Below are positions 35,478-45,474 of a stretch of DNA of 64,000 nt, piece after piece. The notes below the pieces were generated by a model, which was given only the letters and a program-made list of their open reading frames with translations, made no database searches and was not told the DNA's origin. Both the position numbers and the translations under genes were made by a program. Each line of letters opens with the position of its first letter. Within the stretch, counting starts at the first letter, position 1. Source of the DNA: Cytophagales bacterium (GTDB lineage Bacteria; Bacteroidota; Bacteroidia; Cytophagales; 172606-1). The stretch is from contig JAUJMU010000007.1 in the NCBI GenBank assembly GCA_030446715.1, positions 186,001-250,000 on the forward strand. The letters run 5' to 3'.

Positions 35478-38400
35478 ATGAATCTTCTCTGCGTACGAAG
35501 CAACATTTTCTCCAGATACAGGAATGAACAGAACCTGGTTGACAGGCGCAATGCCGGTTCATCCGCATCGGGTTCTTTCATGCTTTCCGTTCTGGTCCTG
35601 TTTTCATTCCTTTTGACAGGATTCAATGCCTCTGCCCAGACGTTTGGCAATGAATGGATCAACTTCAACCAGCAGTACTGGAAAATCCCCACTACCCGGA
35701 CGGGTATCTACCGCCTGACAAGGGGTGATCTCCAGTCGGCCGGTTTTCCGGTGGCAACCGTTGATCCGCGGCGCATCCAGCTTTTTCACCGGGGGCAGGA
35801 GCAGGCGATATTTGTGAACGGGGAAGGTGATGCGGTATTCAATCAGGGCGACTTCGTGGAATTCTACGGGCAGCGCAACGATGGTACACTGGATGCAGAG
35901 CTATACATATATAATAAGGAGATTCCCCACTCCCACTACAGTCTGTATTCGGATACAGCGGCTTATTTTATCACCTGGCGGCTCGACAACGGCCTGGGCA
36001 GGCGGATGGAGAATTTTTACGAAGCCAATCTGACAGATATTCCGGCGGAAACTTATCACCTGGACGAGAAACTTCTCCTGCTGACCGACCAGTATTCGGT
36101 TGGACAACGCTACCAGCCGGGCTCCATCCGGAATGAGGCCGAGTACGGGCATTATGATACCGGAGAAGGCTGGACGGGCCTGAACGTGAACAAGTTCAAC
36201 AGCATTGATTATACGCTTTCCGGGATCACCGGCATGGTCACTTCCGGCCCCAAACCGGACCTTGAAGTGCTGCTCGCCGGACGGATCAACCTGCAGCACA
36301 ACGTGGAAATTCTTGCCGGCCCGTCGGCCACCAGTCTGCGATCCCTGGGCACGGTGCAGTTTGCCTATCATACCAGCAAAACCTTTAAAACCAGTCTGGA
36401 ATGGACGGATATCAGCAGCACCGGTGCGGTGGTAATCCGGATGCGGGTAAACGGCTTTTCGGATGCAAACAACGATGCTGCATCGGTGTCGTATATCCGG
36501 CTGTTGTATCCCCAGCAGACCGATGCGGGCCGTGCCGGCAGTAAATATTTCTACCTGCGGCCCAACCCGGACGCAAAATCCTACTTTGAAATCAGTAATC
36601 CGGCGGCGCAGTCAGTGCTCTACGACATTACCAATCCCCATGCACTGCGCCGCATCACCACCAACACCAGCAGTGGCCGCCTGACCGCCGTAACCGACCG
36701 GGCAACCTCTGGTCTCAGGCTGCTGCTGACCAGTCAGGCCGAGGCTACGCCGGCTTCCATCGGAAGGGTCCGGTTCCGGAACATCAATCCCGCCATTCCC
36801 GATTACATTATCATTTCCCATAAAAACCTGATGAAGCCGGCAGGTGGGCATCCCGATGTGGTGAGGGCTTACGCGGCTTACCGGGCCTCAGCAGCCGGAG
36901 GCCGTTACGACACGCTGGTGGTGGATATGGATCTGCTCTGTAACCAGTTTGGTTACGGTGAATTCTCCCCGCTTGCCATCCGGCGGTTTTCCCATTACCT
37001 GTTGAAAAAAGGCAAGCCCCAGTTTTTGTTGCTGATCGGTCAAAGCCAGTACCCCTTCCGGATGCGCAAAGACCCCGACCGGTACAATAAGGACCTGGTG
37101 CCCACGGGCGGTTATCCGGGAACGGATGTGGCCCTCACAGCCGGGCTGGAAGGTTTGCCATTTGTACCGGCCATTCCTACCGGCCGGATCAGTACGGTCA
37201 ATCCCCAGCACGTAGCCAACTACCTCAACAAAGTAATTGAGCACGAAGCCGCCCCGGCAGATGCCCTCTGGCGAAAACATCTGCTGCACCTGAGTGGTGG
37301 CCGCACCCAGACGGAACTGCAGCTTTTCAAATTATTCACGGATGATTTCCGGCGGGTAGCGGAAGGCACCTTTCTGGGTGGCAAAGTGACTACGCTCTCC
37401 AAAAAAACCGACAATTCGGTGGAGCTCATCAATGTTTCCGAACAGGTTAACAAAGGAGTCGGGTTGATCACCTTTTTCGGCCATTCCGGTCGCGGCGTGA
37501 CGGATATTGAGATCGGCAGTGTTTCTTCGGATATTCAGGGCTACCGCAACAAAGGCAAGTACCCGATGATCCTGGTGAACGGCTGCCAGGCGGGTGACAT
37601 TTTCAGCGGGGAGTACACCGTGGGCGAAGACTGGATCCTTACCGCCGACCGGGGAGCCATTCTGTTTATGGCCCACAGCGGCGTCGGTTACTCCCTTCCG
37701 CTTAAACGCTACTCTGACTGGTTTTACCAGACGGCCTTCGGCGACAGTTTATTCATCGGAAAACCCGTCGGAGTCATTCAGCAGGAAAGCATCAAACGCT
37801 TTGCGGACGGCATTACGGGTTATGATCTGGAAATGACCCACGCCGAACTGATTACCCTGCAGGGTGACCCGGCCGTGAGCATTGCCCCGCTCACCAAACC
37901 TGACTATTACACCAGCGGCGACCAGATTTTCCTCAAATCCTTCGACAATAGCGCCATTACAGCCGTAACGGATTCCTTTCAGCTGGGCATCATTGTATCC
38001 AATTTTGGCAGCATCAACCGCAATAAACTACCGGTTACGGTGCGGCGGGTGCTAGGCGACGGCACCACCCAAACCTTTGATACCATTTTTTACAATCCGG
38101 TTTATTATCAGGACACGCTGTATTACACGGTCCGCACCAATGGCCTTTCTTCGGGCGGCTCCCAGCGGTTTGAGGTATATCTTGACCCGAAAAATGCAAT
38201 TGCGGAACTGAACGAAACCAACAACAATGTCATCCTTGATTATGTACTGCCTTCCGTGGGTGCAGTGCCCTTGTTTCCCCGGGAATACAGCATTGTGAGC
38301 GGGCAGCCGGTCCGGTTCATCGCGCAGTCAACGGCTAACCCCGTCCGCGAACGCAGCTACGTACTTGAACTCGATACGACAAGCACCTTTGCCAGCCCCG

Positions 38401-40574
38401 GCAAGCGCAGCACTACCCTTACTGCCGGATTACTGCCTTCATGGGAAGCAAACCTGCTCAGCAGCGCCGCCAGTCACGACAGCACCGTGTATTACTGGCG
38501 CATCCGGTACGCCGACCAGCCCGAAGGGCCGGAAAATACGTGGGCGGCGAGTTCCTTTATCTACATCAAAGATAGTCCGGAAGGCTGGTCACAGAGCCGG
38601 TTCCCGCAATTCTCGAAGGCAGGGCTGAATCAGGTCCTCCGGAACTCGCCAACTGAGAAATGGGAATTCCCGGAGGTAACATCCCGCATCCGGGTAACTA
38701 CCTATGGCCCCGCCTATCAGCCGGGCTCCCACCAGCTGGTGGAAATGGCCATCAATGAGGGACTGGTGGTATTCGGGGGACGCTGCGGTACGGATAACCT
38801 GCTGGCAGTTGCTTTCGACAAGTCAACAATCCGGCCTTATTCCGTACTCCCCAACCTGATCTGCGGCCGCGACCCGCTGGTGACCAACTTTTTGTCCAAC
38901 GGGTTTCTGGCCGCCAATGGTTTACATTCTTACCTCGAAAAGGTAAAAACGGGTGATTATGTGCTGCTCTACACGACGGGTACCATCAACTTCGGTACCT
39001 GGTCGGCGGCCATGCGGCAGGACCTGATCAGCATCGGTGCCGACCCTGCCAAAGTAGCCTCGCTGCAAAACGGTCATCCTTATATCATCATCGGCAGAAA
39101 AGGGGCTGCCCCAAGCACGGCAACTGAAATACTGGCCGGTACAGAAAACGGTGCCAGCCCCGACGCCCAGAGCATTTCGCTGCGGACAACCCTGACCGGA
39201 CGAAGCACCAGCGGCTTTATCACTTCATCGGTAGTCGGACCTGCCAGTCTGTGGGGCAACCTGTACCACAAAGTGCTGCCGTCCGAAACCGGCGGCAGCG
39301 ACAACTGGCGGCTGGAAGTACTGGGCGTGGACCTGCAGGGCAGGGAAACTGTCGTGACTGATTCGGTAAAGGCAAGCCCGGAAGACCTTGACTTCGTGAG
39401 TTCGCAACAATATCCCTACCTGAAGCTGCGCCTCTGGGTGGCTGATCCGGTTAACCTGACGCCGCCCCAGCTGAATAAGTGGCAGGTGATTTTTGCCGGC
39501 GTGCCGGAAGGCCTGATCAATCCGGAAACGCACGCCGCCAGTTACCAGGTACCGGAAAAGTTTGAGGGACAGGAGTTCTCCCTGCCCTTTGTTTACCAGA
39601 ACATTTCCCTGAGGGACTTCACCGACTCACTGACGGTGCAATACACGTTGCTTAGTCTTGAATCCCGGCGTCAGCAGATTTTCAGCTTCAAAATAAAACC
39701 GCTGGCGGCCGGCGAAACGATTACCTTCTCCATTCCCGTCCGGACGGAAAGCATGACCGGAGACAACCGGCTGCAGGTATTTGTGAATCCGCGGCTGCTG
39801 CCGGAGCAGAACTACGCCAACAACATCATGGAGGTGCCCTTCCGGGTGGTCCGTGACCAAATTCACCCGGTGCTGGATGTCACCTTCGACGGCGTACGGA
39901 TCATGGACGGTGATATTGTCGCGCCCAGCCCGCTGATTACCGTGAGCCTGAAGGACGAAAACCGCATTCAGATCCGCCGTGACACGGCAGGCATGGAACT
40001 TTACCTGAAGAAACCCTGTCAGGGCTGCGCATTTGAGCGGATCAGCCTCGGCAGCACCGACGTGAGGTGGGTACCGGCCGGACCGGAAAACAACTTTCTG
40101 CTGGAGTACAATCCCAAAAACCTGCCTGATGGTACGTACACCCTCCGGGTTCAGGGAACTGACGTCAGCGGCAACGTGTCGGGCACACAGCCGTACCGGA
40201 TCAGTTTTGAGGTTGTGAACGAGTCGAAGATCACGCACTTCTATCCTTACCCCAATCCGTTCTCCACCAACACCCGCTTTGTATTCACCCTTACCGGTGC
40301 CAATATTCCCGACCAGATCAAAGTTCAGATCATGACGGTGAGCGGCAAGGTGGTCCGGGAGATTACGCAGGATGAACTCGGGCCGATCCGGATCGGCAAC
40401 AACATCAGCTCCTATGCCTGGGACGGCACCGATGAGTTTGGCGACAAACTGGCCAACGGCGTTTACCTGTACCGGGTCATTACCCGGATAAACGGCCAGT
40501 CCGTTGAGCACCGGGCCACCGCTGCCGACAAGGCCTTTAAGCACGAATACGGCAAGCTGTACATTCTGAGGTAA
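35478..40574 (+). CDS. porU2: Type IX secretion system C25 sortase PorU2
   Basis: This is a 1698-residue surface protein. The gingipain-like C25 domain (about residues 460-800) has the catalytic histidine in LITFFGHSGRGVTD and cysteine in ILVNGCQAGDIFSGEY. Several immunoglobulin-like regions follow, including CARDB-type 'LDPKNAIAELNETNNNVI' and 'INPRLLPEQNYANNIMEV'-like segments. It ends with a FlgD/T9SS type A-like C-terminal domain (FYPYPNPFSTNTRFVFTL, then YAWDGTDEFGDKLANGVYLY). PorU-type enzymes remove cargo C-terminal signals and attach cargo to the surface. The first ATG leaves a long n-region; M35 (35580) would give a standard signal peptide ending at ASAQ. Confidence 0.9.
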   Translation: MNLLCVRSNIFSRYRNEQNLVDRRNAGSSASGSFMLSVLVLFSFLLTGFNASAQTFGNEWINFNQQYWKIPTTRTGIYRLTRGDLQSAGFPVATVDPRRIQLFHRGQEQAIFVNGEGDAVFNQGDFVEFYGQRNDGTLDAELYIYNKEIPHSHYSLYSDTAAYFITWRLDNGLGRRMENFYEANLTDIPAETYHLDEKLLLLTDQYSVGQRYQPGSIRNEAEYGHYDTGEGWTGLNVNKFNSIDYTLSGITGMVTSGPKPDLEVLLAGRINLQHNVEILAGPSATSLRSLGTVQFAYHTSKTFKTSLEWTDISSTGAVVIRMRVNGFSDANNDAASVSYIRLLYPQQTDAGRAGSKYFYLRPNPDAKSYFEISNPAAQSVLYDITNPHALRRITTNTSSGRLTAVTDRATSGLRLLLTSQAEATPASIGRVRFRNINPAIPDYIIISHKNLMKPAGGHPDVVRAYAAYRASAAGGRYDTLVVDMDLLCNQFGYGEFSPLAIRRFSHYLLKKGKPQFLLLIGQSQYPFRMRKDPDRYNKDLVPTGGYPGTDVALTAGLEGLPFVPAIPTGRISTVNPQHVANYLNKVIEHEAAPADALWRKHLLHLSGGRTQTELQLFKLFTDDFRRVAEGTFLGGKVTTLSKKTDNSVELINVSEQVNKGVGLITFFGHSGRGVTDIEIGSVSSDIQGYRNKGKYPMILVNGCQAGDIFSGEYTVGEDWILTADRGAILFMAHSGVGYSLPLKRYSDWFYQTAFGDSLFIGKPVGVIQQESIKRFADGITGYDLEMTHAELITLQGDPAVSIAPLTKPDYYTSGDQIFLKSFDNSAITAVTDSFQLGIIVSNFGSINRNKLPVTVRRVLGDGTTQTFDTIFYNPVYYQDTLYYTVRTNGLSSGGSQRFEVYLDPKNAIAELNETNNNVILDYVLPSVGAVPLFPREYSIVSGQPVRFIAQSTANPVRERSYVLELDTTSTFASPGKRSTTLTAGLLPSWEANLLSSAASHDSTVYYWRIRYADQPEGPENTWAASSFIYIKDSPEGWSQSRFPQFSKAGLNQVLRNSPTEKWEFPEVTSRIRVTTYGPAYQPGSHQLVEMAINEGLVVFGGRCGTDNLLAVAFDKSTIRPYSVLPNLICGRDPLVTNFLSNGFLAANGLHSYLEKVKTGDYVLLYTTGTINFGTWSAAMRQDLISIGADPAKVASLQNGHPYIIIGRKGAAPSTATEILAGTENGASPDAQSISLRTTLTGRSTSGFITSSVVGPASLWGNLYHKVLPSETGGSDNWRLEVLGVDLQGRETVVTDSVKASPEDLDFVSSQQYPYLKLRLWVADPVNLTPPQLNKWQVIFAGVPEGLINPETHAASYQVPEKFEGQEFSLPFVYQNISLRDFTDSLTVQYTLLSLESRRQQIFSFKIKPLAAGETITFSIPVRTESMTGDNRLQVFVNPRLLPEQNYANNIMEVPFRVVRDQIHPVLDVTFDGVRIMDGDIVAPSPLITVSLKDENRIQIRRDTAGMELYLKKPCQGCAFERISLGSTDVRWVPAGPENNFLLEYNPKNLPDGTYTLRVQGTDVSGNVSGTQPYRISFEVVNESKITHFYPYPNPFSTNTRFVFTLTGANIPDQIKVQIMTVSGKVVREITQDELGPIRIGNNISSYAWDGTDEFGDKLANGVYLYRVITRINGQSVEHRATAADKAFKHEYGKLYILR

Positions 40575-40602
40575 TAATGGTTCTTCACCCGGGCATCAGC
40601 TT

Positions 40603-40647
40603 ATAAGTAGCTGCGCAATTTTAAATTGTGAATTTTAGATTTTGAAT
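40603..40647 (+). repeat. Dispersed 45-bp repeat (family R2), copy in the porU2 3' region
   Basis: ATAAGTAGCTGCGCAATTTT followed by AAATTGTGAATTTTAGATTT. It matches 43547-43591 at 43 of 45 positions. Related copies are at 5051-5089 (inverted) and 45347-45378. Confidence 0.8.
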
Positions 40648-40751
40648 ACCAAAGTAATCCTCTGACAGTCAGACCTTTTTAGCCAAAAAGCTAAAATCCA
40701 AAATGCCCTGTAATTTTGCCTGCTTACTTAAAGCAGTATTCTTCCGGCTTC

Positions 40752-40786
40752 AAAATCCATCCTCCTTACGCGGGGATGGATTTTTT
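40752..40786 (+). terminator. Rho-independent terminator downstream of porU2
   Basis: AAAATCCATCC (40752-40762) pairs perfectly with GGATGGATTTT (40774-40784), and T's follow. It lies about 180 bases after the porU2 stop, beyond the R2 repeat. A TAATTTTG box at 40711-40718 could promote the next gene, but it precedes this hairpin. Confidence 0.75.
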
Positions 40787-40872
40787 CTTTTCCTGCCGGA
40801 CAGCTACGGATACAACCGTACGCCATGTCAGCCGTATGCTACCATCATACACCAAACCAAACCCAAAGTATT

Positions 40873-41379
40873 ATGCTGGATAGCCTGATCAACCTCGCAA
40901 AAGAAAACCTGACCGGCGTGGTAAACAGCCAACCTGAGCTGCAGAACCGGGATACGCAGGAAACCGCCCGGGTCACGGGCCAAACCATTCTGGAAGAACT
41001 GACCCACCAGGCGCAGTCCGGTGAAACCTCCGGGATCATGGAAATGCTTTCGGGCAGTCAAACGAACGCTGGTCATCCGGCAGTAAACAGCATGATTCCC
41101 GGAGTGGTGGGCAAACTGGCAAGCCGGCTGGGTATATCGGAGGGGACGGCCCGCACCCTTGCCATGGCAGCTATCCCGATGATCATGAACATGATGAATG
41201 GTCAGGTCACTCAGGCACAGAAAGGCGGCCTGGACATCGGCAGTATGCTCGGGGGCCTGATGGGAGGTGGCGGTCTGGCGGGCTTAGGTGGCCTGATGGG
41301 CGGAAACTCCGGAAGCAGCAAGGATAAGGGAAACTCCCCGGACATGCTCGGCGGCATCCTCGGTAACTTTATGAAATAG
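40873..41379 (+). CDS. DUF937 domain protein
   Basis: This 168-residue protein starts at ATG 40873 (MLDSLINLAKENLTGVV). It shows the DUF937 layout: helical first half, then VVGKLASRLGISEGTARTLA (a YidB-like helix-turn-helix-like element), a hydrophobic MAAIPMIMNMMNG helix, and a Gly/Met-rich tail with repeated GGLMGG. Members such as YidB are small proteins of uncertain function. The in-frame upstream ATG (40825) adds 16 residues without family character. Confidence 0.8.
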   Translation: MLDSLINLAKENLTGVVNSQPELQNRDTQETARVTGQTILEELTHQAQSGETSGIMEMLSGSQTNAGHPAVNSMIPGVVGKLASRLGISEGTARTLAMAAIPMIMNMMNGQVTQAQKGGLDIGSMLGGLMGGGGLAGLGGLMGGNSGSSKDKGNSPDMLGGILGNFMK

Positions 41380-41384
41380 AGAAA

Positions 41385-41468
41385 AATTACGAATTACGGA
41401 TTACGCCGCTTCAGGCACCGCGGCTGATCGGGTGCAGTACTGCTTTATGTAATCCGTAATCCGTAATT
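41385..41468. repeat. ATTACGGATTACG-type inverted repeat between convergent genes
   Basis: The left arm AATTACGAATTACGGATTAC and the right arm GTAATCCGTAATCCGTAATT are near-perfect inverted copies around a 43-base GC-rich loop. It fills almost the whole gap between the DUF937 and DUF255 stop codons and probably terminates both transcripts. Confidence 0.8.
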
Positions 41469-41471
41469 ATA

Positions 41472-43548
41472 TTATTCTACTCCCATTGCCTGGGCCATCG
41501 CTTCATTGACCGTGTACACGGGCAACTGACAGGTGCGGTTGAAACAGACGTACAGCGTAGTTTGCCCGTTGATGGCCTCCCGGTTCTCCAGCAGCGGCAT
41601 CCGGCTTTCACCAACCGTGCCGGCCAGCACCTTGTTGGGGTAATACATATGGTCAATTTCCTGCCGGTACACCTGCGCCTCCGGGCCGACAATGGCAATT
41701 TCCGCCGTGGGTTGGGTCCGGTAAGAGAACAGACTGGCCCAGTTGGAGAGAAACTGCGGCTCGGCCAGCACCAGTTTTTTCACCTGCGAGAGCATTTTGT
41801 CCGACAAAGCCGACCACAGCGGTTTGCCGAGCAGCAGGCCCAGCTTGTGCAGGTTGGTGGCCATCACAGAATTGGAAGCCGGAATGACATTGTCGAATAG
41901 TTCCTTTTTGCGGGCAATCAGCTTTTCGGCATTCCGGTCGGTAAAGAAAAAGAGGTTTTCCTGCTCATCGAAGAAATTCTCAATGGCGTAGGCAGTCAGT
42001 ACTTTTGCCTCCTCCAGCCATTCTTCGGCAAAGGTAGCCTCGTAGAGGGCAATGTAGCCGTCAATGACAAAAGCGTAATCTTCAAGGTAGCCGGCAATAG
42101 TAGCCCGGCCCCCTTTCCATGAGTGGAACAACCCATTGCCATTGCGGAGGTGATCCCGCAAAAAAACGGCGTTCTGCAGGGCAAGGTCCAGCATACTCAG
42201 TTCTCCGAATACCCGGAACGCGTCCACCAGGCCCTTCAGCATGATCCCGTTCCAGGAGCAGAGAATTTTGTCATCCAGCCCGGCCGCACCCGCGCTTCCC
42301 TTTTGGCCAGCAGGTTCTGATTGAAAGCCCGCAGGGCCACTTTGAAAGCCAGCGGATCAAGGCCGTTCAGCCGGGCAAACTCATCCCCGGGCATCGACCG
42401 GTGCAGGATATTGCAGCCATGCTCCCAGTTGCCGCCAATGGTAACCTTATAATATTCCCGGAACAGATCCGTAGTCATGTCTTCCGGTACCGGAATGCCG
42501 GCGGTTGCCTGCCGCCACCTGGTCCGTCCAGACGTAAAACCGGCCTTCTGTTCCTTCACTGTCAGCATCCAGAGCCGAGTAAAACCCGCCTTCCGGACTG
42601 GTCATTTCCCGGCGCACGAAGGCTGCCGTCTGGAACACGATTTCGCGGTACAGGTCGTCCTTGAAGGCGGCGTAAGCCTCAGAATACAAACCGATCAGTT
42701 GCCCGTTGTCGTACAGCATCTTCTCGAAATGGGGCGCAAACCACTCTGCATCTACCGAATAACGGGCAAAGCCTCCTCCCGCCTGATCGTAGATACCGCC
42801 CATCGCCATGCGGTCGAGGGTGAGTTTGATTTGCTCAAATACGTCCACCCGCTGAGTGATCTGGTAGTATCTTAACAGGAAGTAGTAAATAGCAGGCATC
42901 GGAAATTTGGGCGCTTTGTTCATGCCGCCGTGTTCGCGGTCAAACCGCGCAGCCAGCTTGTCATACATCTGGTCCATTTCGGCGGCCGTATAAGTGGCCT
43001 CACCCGCCGAGAGGCCATACTTCTGGCTGTCCGTCACCGCAATATGCTCCGCAAACTGATCCGCCGACTCCTCGATTTTCTCCCGGTAGCTGGTCCTGAA
43101 ATGTTCGGTGATACTCTGTAGTACGCTGGCCCAGTCCTGCGGCGGAAAATAGGTGCCGCCGTAGAATGGTTTAGCATCGGGGGTCAGGAATATATTCAGT
43201 GGCCAGCCGCCGTGAACGCCCATGGCCCGCACGGCGTCCATATAAATGGCATCCACATCGGGCCGTTCTTCCCGGTCCACCTTGATGGAAATGAAATTTT
43301 CGTTCATCAGCTGGGCCAGTTCTTCGTTCTCGAAGCACTCGCGCTCCATGACGTGGCACCAGTGGCAGGCTGAGTAGCCAATGCTCACAATGATCGGTTT
43401 GTCTTCGGATTTTGCCTTTTGCAGCGCCTCCGGTCCCCACGGATACCAGTTTACGGGATTGTTGGCGTGCTGCAGCAGATACGGGCTGGTTTCGCCGGCA
43501 AGGCGGTTGGGAGCGCGGCCGGGCGGCGGATTGAGCGGGAGTGGTCAT
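41472..43548 (-). pseudogene. DUF255 thioredoxin-domain protein (YyaL/spermatogenesis-associated 20 family), three frameshifts
   Basis: The reconstructed protein is about 690 residues, the family length. It opens with [25 protein letters not shown] and continues [18 protein letters not shown] (thioredoxin-like CxxC). Then come the six-hairpin glycosidase-like part ([34 protein letters not shown], and LDDKILCSWNGIMLKGLVDA) and a C-terminal domain ending at 41472. The frame changes near 43510 (in a GGG/CCC run after ATG 43548), near 42515 and near 42282, but no conserved block is lost. Three one-base indels in one otherwise perfect gene point to sequence error or very recent decay. Confidence 0.85.
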
Positions 43549-43591
43549 AAGTAGCGGCGCAGTTTTAAATTGTGAATTTTAGATTTTGAAT
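43547..43591 (+). repeat. Dispersed 45-bp repeat (family R2), abutting the DUF255 start codon
   Basis: It differs from 40603-40647 at two positions. Its first bases overlap the DUF255 ATG (43548-43546 on the minus strand), so the repeat forms the gene's immediate 5' leader. Confidence 0.8.
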
Positions 43592-43951
43592 GGCGCTCTA
43601 AACGATTGACTTTTAGTCTTCAGGTCAGAAAGTATAAACCAATCATACCGGAGAATTCTGCCTGCTTAAGAAAGGCGATGAGGTTGGGTCAGACAAAATC
43701 TTCCTTTCCGGGAAAGCTCCTTTTTCAACGCTATACCCGGTCAATGGTTTTTGTGGGCGCTTGTTGAATTTACAGCATTCCTCCAAAGTTACAATGAGTT
43801 GGTCATCAATACGTTCTAATAATCATTTAACAAAATCAAGGAAATAAACCATACCTCTTTGGCCGCAGGGACGTATAAGACAGGAGTCATTTTGCCGGAG
43901 CTGAAAAGCTTCCCGGTTAAAACACATGATTCAATACAGAAAATCACTCGT
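43592..43951. other. Intergenic region between divergent DUF255 and DUF421 genes
   Basis: No gene is seen here. On the minus strand a TAACTTTG box (43791-43784), which matches TAnnTTTG, with TTG 15 bases upstream is a possible DUF255 promoter, though it lies about 240 bases from the ATG. Confidence 0.35.
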
Positions 43952-44710
43952 ATGAAAACAGAAGATATAGCCAGCCTCGACTGGCAAAATATGTTGATTG
44001 GCAACACTTCTGCGGCATTTCTGGTAGAGCTGGCCATTCGCCTTTTCATTCTGATCCTTGCCGTATTGCTGGTCACCCGGATCGCCGGCCGGGGTACAGC
44101 CGCCGGAATGAGTGCGGCAAGTCTGACCGGCGCTGTCGCCGCAGGTGCCGTGTTCGGCGGGATCGTATTCTTGCCTTCACTTGGCCTGATTCCGGTGATC
44201 GCCATTGTCTTTACGCTGCTTTTCGTGCAGCTTCTCATTTCTGAACGGAAGAAGCCTGCCGCAGTTGCCACCGAAGATACTCCCGAAAAAGTAGTGACAC
44301 TGGTGGAAGACGGCCGCCTGAAGTTTGAAACCATGAAGAAACGGGGTATGTCCCATGAGCACCTTTTTGAATTTCTCCGTACCCAGGGCATTGAACACCT
44401 GGGCCAGGTGCGGCGGGTATTCTGGGAGACCAACGGCAAATTCAGCCTGTACACCACCGTTAACGCAAAGCCCGGCCTCTCTGTACTTCCCGAAAAGGAA
44501 AGAGACCTTGTGCTGGAAACAGCCGTGCCGGAGCATTTTGCCTGCGCCGACTGCGGCAATATCATGATGAGTGAAAGTGCTCCCATTGTCCGCTGCACCC
44601 GTTGTGCTCAGCTGTCATGGGTGGAGGCAGTGCAGGAACTACGGAAGGCCGAACAAACCGGGAAATCTCTCAATAATCAGCATACTCTCCTGCGCCGGCA
44701 GGTATACTGA
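43952..44710 (+). CDS. DUF421 (YetF/YcaP-like) membrane protein with a C-terminal zinc-ribbon-like tail
   Basis: This protein of about 252 residues starts at MKTEDIASLDWQNM. Three membrane helices (about residues 20-100) precede the DUF421 cytosolic domain: KVVTLVEDGRLKFETMKKRG, FEFLRTQGIEHLGQVRRVFW. After it comes a segment with two Cys pairs (CADCG...CTRC) that looks like a zinc ribbon and is not part of the DUF421 core. An in-frame upstream start at 43859 adds residues that do not match the family. Function is unknown; B. subtilis homologues affect membrane or stress phenotypes. Confidence 0.82.
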   Translation: MKTEDIASLDWQNMLIGNTSAAFLVELAIRLFILILAVLLVTRIAGRGTAAGMSAASLTGAVAAGAVFGGIVFLPSLGLIPVIAIVFTLLFVQLLISERKKPAAVATEDTPEKVVTLVEDGRLKFETMKKRGMSHEHLFEFLRTQGIEHLGQVRRVFWETNGKFSLYTTVNAKPGLSVLPEKERDLVLETAVPEHFACADCGNIMMSESAPIVRCTRCAQLSWVEAVQELRKAEQTGKSLNNQHTLLRRQVY

Positions 44711-44838
44711 TCGGTTATTGGTTGGTTGTTATTGGTTATTCATTCGTTGAAACGGATGAAGGGTGGGAATCAGAATCAGGCGTAGTGCAGTCGGAGGTCT
44801 TTTCTCCTGGTATTGAGAACAGGTTAAGGGTATACTTA

Positions 44839-45099
44839 TCACCCGTACACATCCCGCCGGTGAGCTACCCGGCGTACATCTACCACAAGCACGGCATCTT
44901 CTACCGAGTAGACTATCCGGTAGTCACCGACATGGATCCGGTACAGGTTTTTCCCGCCTTTAAGCTTCTTGCACCCTGCCGGACGGGGGTCATCAGCTAA
45001 GGCAGCAACCTGAGGAATGACGCGCTGGACCACGTCAGCGGACAGCTTTTCGATTTCTTTAGCCGCCGGTTTGCTGACTACTACCTGGTAAGCGGGCAT
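44839..45099 (-). CDS. RelE/ParE superfamily toxin
   Basis: This 86-residue protein has the RelE fold pattern: YQVVVSKPAAKEIEKL, then DDPRPAGCKKLKGGKNLYRI, then VGDYRIVYSVEDAVLVVDVRRVAHRRDVYG with the basic C-terminal strand used for mRNA cleavage or gyrase binding. It overlaps the upstream antitoxin gene by 41 bases, as is usual for type II modules. It is convergent with the DUF421 gene. Confidence 0.88.
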   Translation of the reverse strand: MPAYQVVVSKPAAKEIEKLSADVVQRVIPQVAALADDPRPAGCKKLKGGKNLYRIHVGDYRIVYSVEDAVLVVDVRRVAHRRDVYG

Positions 45100-45289
45100 C
45101 CTGAGTCAGCCTGCCTTGTTTTTTCAAGTCGGCCATCAGCTGCTCTAAAGGGACTTTCTCGTCATCCTTGCGAGCCTCAGCTATCAGTACGTCGTAGAAG
45201 TCCTCCCAAAGCTCCCCGTACTTGCGCAGGTCAATCTGTACAGCGATGCGGTTGTTCTGATCATCGGTTAGAAAGTGAATACCTTCCAT
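45059..45289 (-). CDS. Antitoxin of the RelE/ParE-type module
   Basis: This 76-residue acidic protein opens MEGIHFLTDDQNNRIAVQID, a Phd/RelB-like beta-strand start, and continues with helices (LWEDFYDVLIAEARKDDEKVPLEQLMADLKKQG) that would wrap the toxin. No DNA-binding family could be named. Toxin and antitoxin form a two-gene operon that is probably autoregulated from the upstream 180 bases. Confidence 0.8.
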   Translation of the reverse strand: MEGIHFLTDDQNNRIAVQIDLRKYGELWEDFYDVLIAEARKDDEKVPLEQLMADLKKQGRLTQDARLPGSSQQTGG

Positions 45290-45346
45290 TGCTTATTTCA
45301 TTTTACTTAAAGTTAAGACTTCTGATTTGGAATTTTGTCGGATTAC

Positions 45347-45378
45347 TGCTGCGCAACCGTAAATTTTAGATTTTGAAT
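45347..45378 (+). repeat. Partial copy of dispersed repeat family R2
   Basis: CTGCTGCGCAACCGTAAATT followed by TTAGATTTTGAAT keeps the two ends of the 45-bp repeat but has lost part of the centre. It is in the leader region of the toxin-antitoxin operon. Confidence 0.55.
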
Positions 45379-45474
45379 GATGAATTTTAAATGAATGATG
45401 CTATAAATTGATTGATATGCGGCTTTATTAGCCGCATTTGCTGTTTGTTATTTGTTATCTGAGTCCGTTTTTCT

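Noticed and set aside
44722-45000. A 92-codon plus-strand frame over the toxin gene.
   Set aside because: The RelE/ParE-like toxin on the other strand explains the sequence.
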